Assembly: GCA_023663505.1 (NCBI GenBank) | Contig: JAMPHH010000025.1 | Location: forward strand, 1 to 37,237 | Reading direction: 5' to 3' | DNA from: Muribaculum sp. | Lineage (GTDB): Bacteria > Bacillota > Clostridia > Lachnospirales > Lachnospiraceae | Length of the DNA stretch: 37,237 nt | In this document: one piece after another, positions 24,118 to 31,814 of the stretch | How the letters are laid out: each line of letters begins with the position of its first letter | Numbering within the stretch: the first letter of the stretch is position 1 | Notes under the pieces: generated by a model | Told to the model about the DNA's origin: nothing | What the model saw: only the letters and a program-made list of their open reading frames with translations | Database searches by the model: none | Translations under genes and position numbers: made by a program

Positions 24118-25209
24118 ATGGATAAAATTATTTTAACCGGTGACAGACCCACGGGAAGGCTCCATGTAGGACATTATGTGGGGTCGTTGCGCAGGCGTGT
24201 GGAGCTGCAGGATTCCGGTGAGTACAAGAAAACTTTTATCATGATTGCGGACGCACAGGCGCTCACGGACAATATCGAGAATCCGGAGAAGGTGCGTGAA
24301 AATATTATTGAGGTGGCGTTGGATTACATGTCCTGCGGCTTGGATCCTGCCAAGTCCACGCTGTTTATTCAGTCGCAGGTTTCGGAGCTGTGTGAGCTGA
24401 CCTTTTATTATATGGATTTGGTGACGGTGGCGAGACTGCAGCGCAATCCTACCGTGAAAAGCGAGATTCAGATGCGCAATTTTGAGGCGAGCATTCCCGT
24501 GGGGTTTTTCACCTATCCCATTAGTCAGGCAGCGGATATCACGGCTTTTAAAGCGACCACCGTGCCTGTGGGCGGCGATCAGCTTCCCATGATCGAGCAG
24601 ACGAGGGAGATCGTGCATAAATTTAACACGGTATATGCGCCTGTGTTGGTGGAGCCAAAGGCTTTGCTCCCCGAGAGCGAGGCGTGTCAGCGGCTTCCGG
24701 GCACTGATGGCAAGGCAAAAATGAGCAAATCGCTTGGAAACTGCATTTATCTGGCGGATACGGCGGACGAGGTGCGCACTAAGGTCATGGGCATGTATAC
24801 GGACCCTGAGCATCTGCAGGTGAGCGACCCCGGGCATTTGGAGGGCAATACGGTGTTTACCTATCTGGACGCGTTCTGTCAGGAGGAGCATTTCGGGCGG
24901 TACTTGCCGGATTATGCGAATCTGGACGAGCTGAAGGCGCATTATCAGCGTGGCGGTCTCGGTGATGTGAAGGTGAAAAAGTTCCTGATCAATGTGATGC
25001 AGGAGACCTTGGAGCCTATCCGCCAACGCAGGAAAGCATTGGAAAAGGATATTCCCGCCGTTTACGAGGTGCTGAGAAAGGGAAGCGACGTGGCGCGCGA
25101 GGAGGCTGCAAGGACTCTGTCAGAGGTGAAGTCTGCCATGAGGATCAACTATTTTGAGGACGAGGAGCTCATTCGGGCTCAAAGCGCAAGGTATGAGGGA
25201 GCAGAGTAA
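24118..25209 (+). CDS. trpS: tryptophan--tRNA ligase
   Basis: A 363-residue class I aminoacyl-tRNA synthetase that charges tRNA-Trp. TGDRPTGRLHVGHYVGSL carries the HIGH-type motif as HVGH (16-19), and KMSKS is at 201-205 in GKAKMSKSLGN. VTVARLQRNPTVKSE and VGGDQLPMIEQTREI are typical of TrpRS. The length is slightly above the usual 330-340, close to clostridial forms. ATG 24118 follows GGAGGG. It has its own promoter, and the next gene begins 196 bases after it. Confidence 0.95.
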   Translation: MDKIILTGDRPTGRLHVGHYVGSLRRRVELQDSGEYKKTFIMIADAQALTDNIENPEKVRENIIEVALDYMSCGLDPAKSTLFIQSQVSELCELTFYYMDLVTVARLQRNPTVKSEIQMRNFEASIPVGFFTYPISQAADITAFKATTVPVGGDQLPMIEQTREIVHKFNTVYAPVLVEPKALLPESEACQRLPGTDGKAKMSKSLGNCIYLADTADEVRTKVMGMYTDPEHLQVSDPGHLEGNTVFTYLDAFCQEEHFGRYLPDYANLDELKAHYQRGGLGDVKVKKFLINVMQETLEPIRQRRKALEKDIPAVYEVLRKGSDVAREEAARTLSEVKSAMRINYFEDEELIRAQSARYEGAE

Positions 25210-25235
25210 GACGAATGCTGTGAGAGCCAACATAC

Positions 25236-25259
25236 CAAAGCATTTTATGAATGCCTTTG
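25236..25259 (+). terminator. weak hairpin after trpS
   Basis: CAAAGCATT (25236-25244) pairs with AATGCCTTTG (25250-25259) with one bulged base, 27 bases after the trpS stop. There is no T tract. The rest of the gap to spoVAD shows no clear promoter; a sigma-G type signal could not be matched. Confidence 0.35.
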
Positions 25260-25405
25260 CTCTGCAGCGTTGCAAGCTTGATGCCTATGCATATGCGATG
25301 TATTTTGCTTTGTATAAGATTTGCATAAAAAGGATATGATAGCTACCAAAGTTATGTGCGACGGCATTGCGGTGTCGGCGCGGGAGAACGGAGGTAGCTA
25401 TTGTT

Positions 25406-26569
25406 ATGGGCAAGCATTTGGGAAAATCGAGTATCCGGCTGGACGAGCCGGTCTATATCATTGGAAGCGCCAGCGTGGTCGGCAAGAAGGAGGGCGAGGG
25501 ACCATTGGGGCTTCTTTTTGATATGGTTGGAGAAGATGATCTGTTTGGGTGCGAGACATGGGAGGAGGCGGAGAGCAATCTTCAAAAGGACGCTGTCTAC
25601 CTTGCCCTTGGCAAAGCGGGAGTCAGGGCGGAAAATGTGGACTTTATGTTTGCGGGGGATCTTTTGGGGCAGTCTATCGCTACTTCCTTCGGTATCGCCA
25701 GTTATGGGATACCGCTCTTTGGGGTATATGGCGCCTGCTCTACCTGTGGAGAGTCCCTTGCGTTGGGTGCGCTTGCGATTGCCGGTGGGTTTGCAGAGAA
25801 GGCGCTCTGTGTCACCTCGAGTCACTTTGCCAGTGCGGAAAAGGAATTCCGCTTTCCTCTTGATTACGGCAATCAGAGACCCCTGTCCGCAACTTGGACC
25901 GTGACGGGCAGCGGAGCATTTGTCCTCAGTGACAAGATAGATGGCAAGGGAGGCGAATTCATTCCCGCGAATGCCAAAACCCAAAATGACACTGGAAATC
26001 AAGGGGTGACAGATGTGTCAACTAGCATGTCACATGATGCGTCGGAAGATAAAAAGGCGGAGGGGACACAGGTGTCAAGGGCTGTGAGAGCGCAGATTAC
26101 AGGGATTACAGTGGGAAAAATAACGGATTTTGGCGTGAAGGACTCCATGAATATGGGGGCTTGTATGGCACCGGCGTCAGCTTCTACTTTGGAGCAGCAT
26201 TTCATTGACTTTAACAGTCAACCGGAAGATTATGATAAGATCATTACCGGAGATCTGGGAATCGTGGGGCAGCGCGCTCTCATTGACCTGATGCGGGAGA
26301 GGGGATATGATATTGCCGCTCAGCATATGGATTGCGGTATCGAGATCTTTGACGCCCAGACTCAGGACACCCATGCGGGAGGGAGCGGCTGCGGCTGCAG
26401 TGCCGTCACCCTGTCAGCCTATATCCTCAAGCAGTTGGAGGAAGGCAACTGGAAAAGGGTGCTGTTCATGCCCACAGGCGCCCTGCTGTCCAAGACCAGC
26501 TTCAACGAGGGAAAGAGCGTACCGGGCATAGCACATGCGATAGTGTTAGAAGGCTTAGATACCATTTAG
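25406..26569 (+). CDS. spoVAD: stage V sporulation protein AD
   Basis: A 387-residue thiolase-fold protein needed for uptake of dipicolinic acid into the forespore and for its release in germination. IIGSASVVGKKEGEGPLG, CETWEEAE, GDLLGQSIATSFG, the Cys region VYGACSTCGES, EKEFRFPLDYG and GGSGCGCSAV are characteristic. Usual length is about 338. An insert at residues about 186-229, rich in Asn, Thr, Ser, Asp and Lys (nucleotides about 25960-26090), explains the extra size. ATG 25406 follows GGAGG with an 11-base gap. The usual upstream partner spoVAC is absent, and spoVAE is nearly 1 kb downstream. Expression in the forespore under sigma-G is expected from the family, not seen here. Confidence 0.92.
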   Translation: MGKHLGKSSIRLDEPVYIIGSASVVGKKEGEGPLGLLFDMVGEDDLFGCETWEEAESNLQKDAVYLALGKAGVRAENVDFMFAGDLLGQSIATSFGIASYGIPLFGVYGACSTCGESLALGALAIAGGFAEKALCVTSSHFASAEKEFRFPLDYGNQRPLSATWTVTGSGAFVLSDKIDGKGGEFIPANAKTQNDTGNQGVTDVSTSMSHDASEDKKAEGTQVSRAVRAQITGITVGKITDFGVKDSMNMGACMAPASASTLEQHFIDFNSQPEDYDKIITGDLGIVGQRALIDLMRERGYDIAAQHMDCGIEIFDAQTQDTHAGGSGCGCSAVTLSAYILKQLEEGNWKRVLFMPTGALLSKTSFNEGKSVPGIAHAIVLEGLDTI

Positions 26570-26804
26570 CCATGGAATGACTCACAAGCCATGTGTACTG
26601 GCTTGCGCCGACACAGTTGTGATCTGGCACCCTCGCCGAATTGATACAAGAGCGTGGCAGTATAGGAACGTTTCACTTGCAATCTCTAGGGCATACTGCT
26701 AAAATATTCCTTGGGACTTGAAGGCTTGGTAACGGTTCAGCCATACGGCGCCCGCAAAAGCCTAAAACCAAACAAAGCTTCTCAGCGGGTCCGGAGGAGG
26801 CATT
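26570..26804. other. intergenic region between spoVAD and the next small gene
   Basis: This 235-base gap holds a small hairpin, CAAGCC (26585-26590) with GGCTTG (26600-26605), and the motif GGTAACGGTTCAGCC (26728-26742), shared with 13566-13580. No gene or clear promoter is seen. Confidence 0.4.
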
Positions 26805-27044
26805 ATGCGCAAAATGGAATTTAAGATGGAGCGTCCGGGATTCTTGGAGGTGGGGCAGGAGGTCACGATCACGGAGGGACTGCTCCCCAGCAATTATTAC
26901 TATATCATTGACCCTGCCCTTGCCATGTCAGCGAACATTCCTTTTAATAAGAGATTGGCGAGCGATAAGGGGGTGGTGGCGGATATCATGGAAAATGCCA
27001 GAGGATTCTATGTCACGGTGGAGTTTGACGAGCCGGAGGTGTAA
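26805..27044 (+). CDS. small conserved-type protein of unknown function
   Basis: A 79-residue protein behind a strong ribosome site (GGAGGAGG) at ATG 26805. It is beta-rich: FLEVGQEVTITEGLLP, YYYIIDPALAM, and GFYVTVEFDEPEV at the C-terminus. There is no signal peptide or membrane segment. The family is not recognised. It sits between spoVAD and ridA, 67 bases before the latter, and could be co-transcribed with ridA and spoVAE. Confidence 0.7.
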   Translation: MRKMEFKMERPGFLEVGQEVTITEGLLPSNYYYIIDPALAMSANIPFNKRLASDKGVVADIMENARGFYVTVEFDEPEV

Positions 27045-27111
27045 GTCGGAGCCATGCTGCGGATAAATGCCTAAAGCAAGCAGCAAAAATACAATTAGGA
27101 GGACACATGTT

Positions 27112-27489
27112 ATGTTAAAGAAAATTGCAACAGAAAAAGCACCCGCCGCAATCGGTCCTTATTCTCAGGGGATTATTTCAGGCAACCTGTTATTTTCATC
27201 AGGTCAAATTGCAATAAATCCTGCAAACGGAGAAATCGAGGCAGAGGGGATTGTGGAGCAGACAGAGCAGGTGATGAAGAACATCGGCGCGATTCTCGCA
27301 GAGGCGGGAACCGATTACAGCAGGGTGGTGAAAACTACCTGTTTTCTCGCCGATATGAACGATTTTGCAACCTTCAACGAGGTTTATGGAAAATACTTTA
27401 CGGAGAAACCCGCGCGCAGTTGTGTCGCTGTCAAGACACTGCCGAAGAATGTGCTGTGCGAGGTGGAGGTGATCGCAGAGATATCGTAG
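27112..27489 (+). CDS. ridA: RidA-family enamine/imine deaminase
   Basis: A 125-residue RidA (YjgF/YER057c/UK114) protein, which hydrolyses reactive 2-aminoacrylate and related enamines. APAAIGPYSQG at the N-terminus, LFSSGQIAINPANGE, and PARSCVAVKTLP with the active-site Arg102 are typical. The length is normal for the family. ATG 27112 is 9 bases after AGGAGG; an in-frame codon at 27067 is less likely. spoVAE follows 24 bases later. Its presence between two sporulation genes is unusual. Confidence 0.93.
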   Translation: MLKKIATEKAPAAIGPYSQGIISGNLLFSSGQIAINPANGEIEAEGIVEQTEQVMKNIGAILAEAGTDYSRVVKTTCFLADMNDFATFNEVYGKYFTEKPARSCVAVKTLPKNVLCEVEVIAEIS

Positions 27490-27513
27490 AGAAATCAAAG
27501 GAGAGTATTGCGA

Positions 27514-27870
27514 ATGGAGTATGTAAATGCGTTTTGGGTGGGTGGCTTGATCTGTGTATTGGTGCAGATTCTGATGGAAAAGACGAAAATGATGCCGGGG
27601 CGCATCATGGTGCTGTTGGTGGTCACGGGGGCGATCATCAGTGTATTTGGCTGGTATGAGCCGTTTCAGGAGTTTGCGGGAGCGGGGGCGAGCGTGCCGC
27701 TGCTCGGATTTGGCAACGTGCTGATGAAAGGTGTGAAGGAAGCCGTGAAGGAACAGGGATTCTTGGGGATTTTCGCCGGAGGATTTAAGGCGGGGGCGAT
27801 CGGAACCAGTGCCGCCCTGATCTTCGGTTATCTTGCCAGTCTGATATTTAAACCCAAAATGAAGGCTTGA
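27514..27870 (+). CDS. spoVAE: stage V sporulation protein AE
   Basis: A 118-residue membrane protein of the SpoVAC/SpoVAEb family, part of the channel that moves dipicolinic acid. It has about three or four hydrophobic segments: FWVGGLICVLVQIL, IMVLLVVTGAIISVFG and TSAALIFGYLASLIF. The conserved FAGAGASVPLLGFGNVLMKG lies in the middle. ATG 27514 is chosen because the AAAGGAG site is 10 bases before it; a TTG at 27508 is also possible. It is separated from spoVAD by two unrelated genes. Confidence 0.9.
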   Translation: MEYVNAFWVGGLICVLVQILMEKTKMMPGRIMVLLVVTGAIISVFGWYEPFQEFAGAGASVPLLGFGNVLMKGVKEAVKEQGFLGIFAGGFKAGAIGTSAALIFGYLASLIFKPKMKA

Positions 27871-27941
27871 TATGGTCAGGAATGCAGAGACATGACTAAG
27901 GACAAGGATTTGATATCATCGACAAGGCAGACTTGATATGG

Positions 27942-27976
27942 TCGGGTATGGGAAGCTTAGAGCTTCTCATACCCGA
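27942..27976. terminator. bidirectional terminator hairpin between spoVAE and the DUF5721-like gene
   Basis: TCGGGTATGGGAAGCT (27942-27957) pairs with 27961-27976 with one mismatch around a TAG loop. The structure includes the last codons of the convergent minus-strand gene. Plus-strand sequence after it is T-rich (TTCCTTTGTT). Two near-copies of CTTGATATGGTC (27866 and 27932) precede it. Confidence 0.6.
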
Positions 27977-28478
27977 TTCCTTTGTTATCAAGGTATCTGC
28001 ATAGGGCGTTGTCCCAGATCAGGTCAGCCTCCTTGCTCATGACAAAGGTGTGGTAGGAGGTTCCCGTGGTGAGGATTGCCTTGCTCCCGTCATAGCGGAT
28101 ATTCAGCACCAGTGCCTTCACCTGCGCCAAATCCCCCGACAAGGGTGCATTTGGCATACCTCCCGCGTTCTGCTGCAGCAGGGAAGCGGTTTCTTTTGGT
28201 TTTAGCTGTAAGACAAACTTGAAGTAGAGCGGTGTGCGTTTGCCCTTGATCAAATCGAAGCACAGCCCCCTGATCTCGCTCCAAGGCAGGAAATCATAGG
28301 GAATCTGCCCGCCCTCCCGCTCCTCCGGAGAGAAAAATTCCGCGTTCATATGCCCGTCTATCGTGTAGCTGTTGGCAGTGTTGACTGCCGCCTCCTCCAA
28401 GAGAAAGCCGTCAAAGGTATCGTTTGAGAGCAAATGACTCATAAAATTTTTCATAGATGTAATCTCTAATGCAAGCAT
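27957..28478 (-). CDS. DUF5721-like protein
   Basis: A 173-residue soluble protein. The start MLALEI at 28478 is preferred because GGAGG is 7 bases before it on the minus strand; a GTG at 28490 would lie inside that site. FMSHLLSNDTFDGFLLEEA, SYTIDGHMNAEF and a later WSEIRGLCFDLIKGKRTPLYFKFVLQL are the pattern I associate with DUF5721, a family of unknown function in Lachnospiraceae. It is probably cytoplasmic. It shares orientation with argG, 39 bases downstream of its stop, so it may be read from the argG transcript. Confidence 0.7.
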   Translation of the reverse strand: MLALEITSMKNFMSHLLSNDTFDGFLLEEAAVNTANSYTIDGHMNAEFFSPEEREGGQIPYDFLPWSEIRGLCFDLIKGKRTPLYFKFVLQLKPKETASLLQQNAGGMPNAPLSGDLAQVKALVLNIRYDGSKAILTTGTSYHTFVMSKEADLIWDNALCRYLDNKGIGYEKL

Positions 28479-28517
28479 GAGTACCTCCACAATCCAACAG
28501 CTATCCGCAGCTTTCTT

Positions 28518-29741
28518 TTAAAAAATATCCACTCCCTGTTCCTGCATCTTCATAGCCCTTACCTTGCAGGAGAGACCGAACAGATTGATGAAGCCCTCCG
28601 CGTCATGGTGGTCATAGAGATCGCCTGTGGTGAAGGAGGCAATGCTCTCATTATAGAGGGAGTAGGGGGAGGTGGTGCCCGCCTTGATGATGTTGCCCTT
28701 GTAGAGCTTGAACTTCACCTCTCCGGTCACATATTTCTGAGTCTCCTCAATGAATGCCTGCTCCGCCTGACGAAGCGGGGTAAACCATTTACCCTCGTAT
28801 ACCAAGCTTGCAAAACGGCTGCCCATCTCCTTCTTCATCGCGTAGGTGTCGCGGTCGAGGATCAATTCCTCAAGCTGCTGATGCGCTTCCATAAGAATCG
28901 TTCCCCCCGGAGTCTCATATACGCCGCGGGACTTCATGCCCACCACGCGGTTCTCCACAATATCAATGATGCCAATCCCGTGCTTGCCGCCCAGCTCGTT
29001 TAGTGTGCTGATGATCTCCGAAACCTTCATCTTCTTGCCGTTTACGGAGGTGGGAACGCCCTTTTCAAAGGTCATCGTCACGTACTCGCCCTCGTCCGGA
29101 GCCTTCTCGGGAGTGACGCCCAACACCAGAAGATGCTCAAAATTCGGCTCGTTTGCAGGATCCTCCAGCTCCAATCCCTCATGGCTGATGTGCCAGAGAT
29201 TGCGGTCGCGGCTGTAAGAGGAATCCGCGGAGAAGGGAAGGTGAATCCCGTGCTGCTTGCAGTATTCGATCTCAGACTCGCGGGAGTCCATAGTCCATTT
29301 GTCATTTCTCCATGCGGCGATGATCTTGATATCGGGAGCCAGAGCCTTGATGCCCAGTTCAAAGCGAATCTGGTCATTGCCCTTGCCCGTCGCGCCGTGA
29401 CAGATGGCGGTAGCGCCTTCTTTTCTGGCAATCTCAACCAGTCTCTTGGCGATCAGGGGTCGCGCCATGGAGGTGCCGAGCAGATATTTGTTCTCGTAGA
29501 CAGCGCCCGCCTGTACACAGGGAACCACATATTCATCACAGAACTCGTCGATCACGTTCTCAATGTAAAGCTTGGACGCGCCGCAGGACTTTGCCCGCTC
29601 CTCCAGACCGTCCAGTTCCTCCGCCTGTCCGCAGTCCACACAGACACATATCACTTCATAGTCAAAATTCTCCTTTAGCCAAGGAATGATCGCGGTGGTG
29701 TCAAGACCGCCCGAATAAGCCAAAACAACCTTTTCTTTCAT
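28518..29741 (-). CDS. argG: argininosuccinate synthase
   Basis: A 407-residue ArgG that joins citrulline and aspartate using ATP. VVLAYSGGLDTT at the N-terminus is the PP-loop; ATAICHGATGKGNDQIRFE and SSYSRDRNLWHISHEG are family signatures. The length matches the family. Start 29741 is used because GGAGG lies 8 bases before it; the ATG at 29756 overlaps that site. It is transcribed divergently from argC, and they share a regulatory region with ArgR-like palindromes. argH is not in the window. Confidence 0.96.
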   Translation of the reverse strand: MKEKVVLAYSGGLDTTAIIPWLKENFDYEVICVCVDCGQAEELDGLEERAKSCGASKLYIENVIDEFCDEYVVPCVQAGAVYENKYLLGTSMARPLIAKRLVEIARKEGATAICHGATGKGNDQIRFELGIKALAPDIKIIAAWRNDKWTMDSRESEIEYCKQHGIHLPFSADSSYSRDRNLWHISHEGLELEDPANEPNFEHLLVLGVTPEKAPDEGEYVTMTFEKGVPTSVNGKKMKVSEIISTLNELGGKHGIGIIDIVENRVVGMKSRGVYETPGGTILMEAHQQLEELILDRDTYAMKKEMGSRFASLVYEGKWFTPLRQAEQAFIEETQKYVTGEVKFKLYKGNIIKAGTTSPYSLYNESIASFTTGDLYDHHDAEGFINLFGLSCKVRAMKMQEQGVDIF

Positions 29742-29873
29742 AGTAAATGCCTCCATAAATTAATATTGAAAATACTTGGACCGGAATGAATCGTTCACAA
29801 TCTGAATCCTACTATACAACAATCCCTATGGAAAAGCAAGCATTATTATACACTTCATTCAAAAAATATTCAC

Positions 29874-29958
29874 TTATAATGCATAAAAGCGAATAATAAT
29901 AAAAATTTATGCATAAAAACAAAAAAGTAGTGGACATTTATGCAAAAAGTGGTATGAT
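29874..29958 (+). promoter_or_regulatory. divergent argG-argC control region with ArgR-like boxes and argC promoter
   Basis: Three related motifs are spaced through the gap: TTATAATGCATAAAA (29874-29887), the perfect palindrome TTTATGCATAAA (29906-29917), and TTTATGCAAAAA (29937-29948). The argC promoter is TGGACA (29931-29936), 16 bases, TATGAT (29953-29958), so the third box lies in its spacer. This is the layout of arginine-dependent repression by ArgR. The regulator itself is not in the window, so the identity of the boxes is inferred. Confidence 0.6.
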
Positions 29959-30004
29959 GGTACTATTACCGATTATTTATATATGTTTGCAGGAGGGAAT
30001 CAAG

Positions 30005-31063
30005 ATGGTCAGGGTTGGAATCATTGGCGCGACGGGCTATGCGGGTGGCGAGCTGGTGCGGATATTGATGAATCATAAGGACGCTGAGATCAAATGGTAT
30101 GGTTCTCGGAGCTATATAGACAAGCGTTATTATGAGGTCTATCAGAATATGTTTCAGATAGTGGGAGATGTGTGCAAAGATGACAAGCTCGAGGAGCTTG
30201 CGGATCAGGTGGACGTGATCTTTACGGCGACTCCCCAAGGATTTCTGGCGGGGATTCTCACGGAGGAGATTCTGCGGAAGGTGAAGATCGTGGATCTGTC
30301 TGCGGATTATCGCATTAAGGACGTGGCTGTCTATGAGAAATGGTACGGCATTGAGCACAAATCCCCTCAATTTATCGGGGAGGCGGTGTACGGGCTTTGT
30401 GAGCTCAACCGTGCTCAGATTACGGATAAGACCCGTCTGGTGGCGAATCCCGGGTGTTATACCACCTGCTCTATCCTCACCGCGTATCCGATGGTGAAGG
30501 AGGGGATGATCGACGTGGACACGCTGATTGTGGATGCCAAATCAGGCACCTCGGGGGCGGGCAGGGGCGCAAAGCTCCCCAACCTGTTCTGTGAGGTCAA
30601 TGAAAATATGAAGGCATACGGCGTGGCGAGCCACAGGCATACCCCTGAGATCGAGGAGCAGTTAGGCTATGCGGGGAATTGTCAGGTGACGATCAATTTC
30701 ACGCCGCATCTTGTGCCCATGAATCGGGGGATTCTGGCGACCGAGTATGCCAAGCTCAAGAGAAAGCCCGATGGAAGCCTGCCGACCTACGAGGAGGTCA
30801 GGGCGGCTTATGACAAATATTATGCGGGCGAGAAGTTTGTGCGGGTGCTTGACCGCGGCGTGTGTCCCGAGACTAAATGGGTGGAGTGCAGCAATTATGT
30901 AGACGTCAATTTTGTGATTGACGAGAGAACGGGGCGCATTGTCATGATGGGAGCGATAGACAATCTGGTGAAGGGCGCGGCAGGGCAGGCGGTGCAGAAT
31001 ATGAATCTGCTGTTTGGACTGCCGGAGAGCGAGGGACTGGAGATGGTGCCCTGTTTCCCCTAA
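30005..31063 (+). CDS. argC: N-acetyl-gamma-glutamyl-phosphate reductase
   Basis: A 352-residue ArgC, third step of arginine biosynthesis (NADPH reduction of N-acetylglutamyl phosphate). VGIIGATGYAGGEL is the nucleotide-binding loop; NPGCYTT carries the active-site Cys151; GTSGAGRG and HRHTPEIEEQL follow. ATG 30005 is preceded by AGGAGGG; in-frame codons upstream to 29909 lie in the promoter and are rejected. It is the first gene of the argC-GNAT-argJ-argB-argD group. Confidence 0.96.
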   Translation: MVRVGIIGATGYAGGELVRILMNHKDAEIKWYGSRSYIDKRYYEVYQNMFQIVGDVCKDDKLEELADQVDVIFTATPQGFLAGILTEEILRKVKIVDLSADYRIKDVAVYEKWYGIEHKSPQFIGEAVYGLCELNRAQITDKTRLVANPGCYTTCSILTAYPMVKEGMIDVDTLIVDAKSGTSGAGRGAKLPNLFCEVNENMKAYGVASHRHTPEIEEQLGYAGNCQVTINFTPHLVPMNRGILATEYAKLKRKPDGSLPTYEEVRAAYDKYYAGEKFVRVLDRGVCPETKWVECSNYVDVNFVIDERTGRIVMMGAIDNLVKGAAGQAVQNMNLLFGLPESEGLEMVPCFP

Positions 31064-31073
31064 GAAAACTAGC

Positions 31074-31210
31074 TCACGTGAGCAATGAGCAAGTCAACGA
31101 AGTTGACTTTGTTAACGAAGTTGAGGTTGACTTTGTGCCAGTGCTTGCATGAGCATAAATCCAACGAGATTGGATTACCAATGAAATTGACTTGGCGAAT
31201 GCTGCGAGCT
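31074..31210. repeat. run of small hairpins between argC and the GNAT gene
   Basis: The 150-base gap is packed with short inverted repeats: GCTCACGTGAGC, GTCAACGAAGTTGAC, TTAACGAAGTTGA, AATCCAACGAGATTGGATT and CAATGAAATTG. Most have a 3-5-base loop of CGAA or GAA type. Related words are repeated in direct orientation. No coding sense is evident. Confidence 0.6.
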
Positions 31211-31215
31211 GACTA

Positions 31216-31701
31216 ATGAAGAAAGGCATGGTTATTCAGGTGGATAAGAAATTTACGATCAGGACAATGACGACAGAGGATTATGACGGACTGCGCGCCC
31301 TGTGGCTGACGATCAAGGGCTTCGGTATCAGGAGCATTGACGATTCCAGAGAGGGCGTGGAGAGGTTTCTTCGCAGAAATCCTGCGACCAGTGTGGTGGC
31401 GGTGGCGGAGGACGGCTCCGTCGTGGGCGGTATTCTCTGCGGTCATGATGGCAGGAGAGGCTGCCTGTATCATGTCTGTGTGCGGGAGGATCACAGGAGG
31501 CTTGGCATCGGCAAAGCCATGGTAGTGCATTGTATGAATGCGTTGAAGGCGGAGCAGATCAACAAGGTCAGCCTGATTGCGTTCACCGTGAATGATGTGG
31601 GAAACGCATTCTGGAACTGTATCGGGTGGACGAGGAGAGAGGATTTGAATTATTATGATTTTACCTTGAACGAGGAGAATATCACCGCGTTTAACCGATA
31701 A
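31216..31701 (+). CDS. GNAT-family N-acetyltransferase in the arginine cluster
   Basis: A GNAT enzyme of up to 161 residues. VREDHRRLGIGKAMV near 100 is the acetyl-CoA loop; FWNCIGWTRREDLNYY near 138 is motif B. The start is uncertain: ATG 31216, ATG 31228 and GTG 31240 are all possible, and the AAAGG at 31222-31226 would suit the last. Lying between argC and argJ, it may acetylate glutamate or another pathway intermediate, as short GNAT-type N-acetylglutamate synthases do, but the sequence also fits general GNATs of unknown target. argJ alone can supply N-acetylglutamate in a cyclic pathway only once it is primed, which makes a synthase useful. Confidence 0.8.
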   Translation: MKKGMVIQVDKKFTIRTMTTEDYDGLRALWLTIKGFGIRSIDDSREGVERFLRRNPATSVVAVAEDGSVVGGILCGHDGRRGCLYHVCVREDHRRLGIGKAMVVHCMNALKAEQINKVSLIAFTVNDVGNAFWNCIGWTRREDLNYYDFTLNEENITAFNR

Positions 31702-31722
31702 AGTATACCACGGGAAAGAGAG

Positions 31723-31798
31723 GTTTGAAAATAAATTTTCAAACTGTTTATTGGTGTAGTCTATCAGACTATAGTATCGCAGGAATAAACCTGCGATA
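31723..31798 (+). promoter_or_regulatory. three consecutive hairpins in the argJ leader
   Basis: GTTTGAAAA (31723-31731) pairs with TTTTCAAAC (31736-31744). TAGTCT (31757-31762) pairs with AGACTA (31766-31771). TATCGCAGG (31775-31783) pairs with CCTGCGATA (31790-31798), ending just before the argJ ribosome site. All are perfect. They could tune argJ expression or process the transcript; no T tract marks a terminator. Confidence 0.5.
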
Positions 31799-31814
31799 TG
31801 CAGGAGGTATAAAT

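Noticed and set aside
24133..25026. 297-codon open frame on the minus strand opposite trpS
   Set aside because: Shadow of trpS with no family motifs and no start signal.
25321..25350. Sigma-G promoter for spoVAD
   Set aside because: GCATA is present but no matching -10 element lies at the required distance.
31725..31814. In-frame N-terminal extension of argJ
   Set aside because: It has no ribosome site, runs through three hairpins, and the strong site at 31801-31807 points to ATG 31815.
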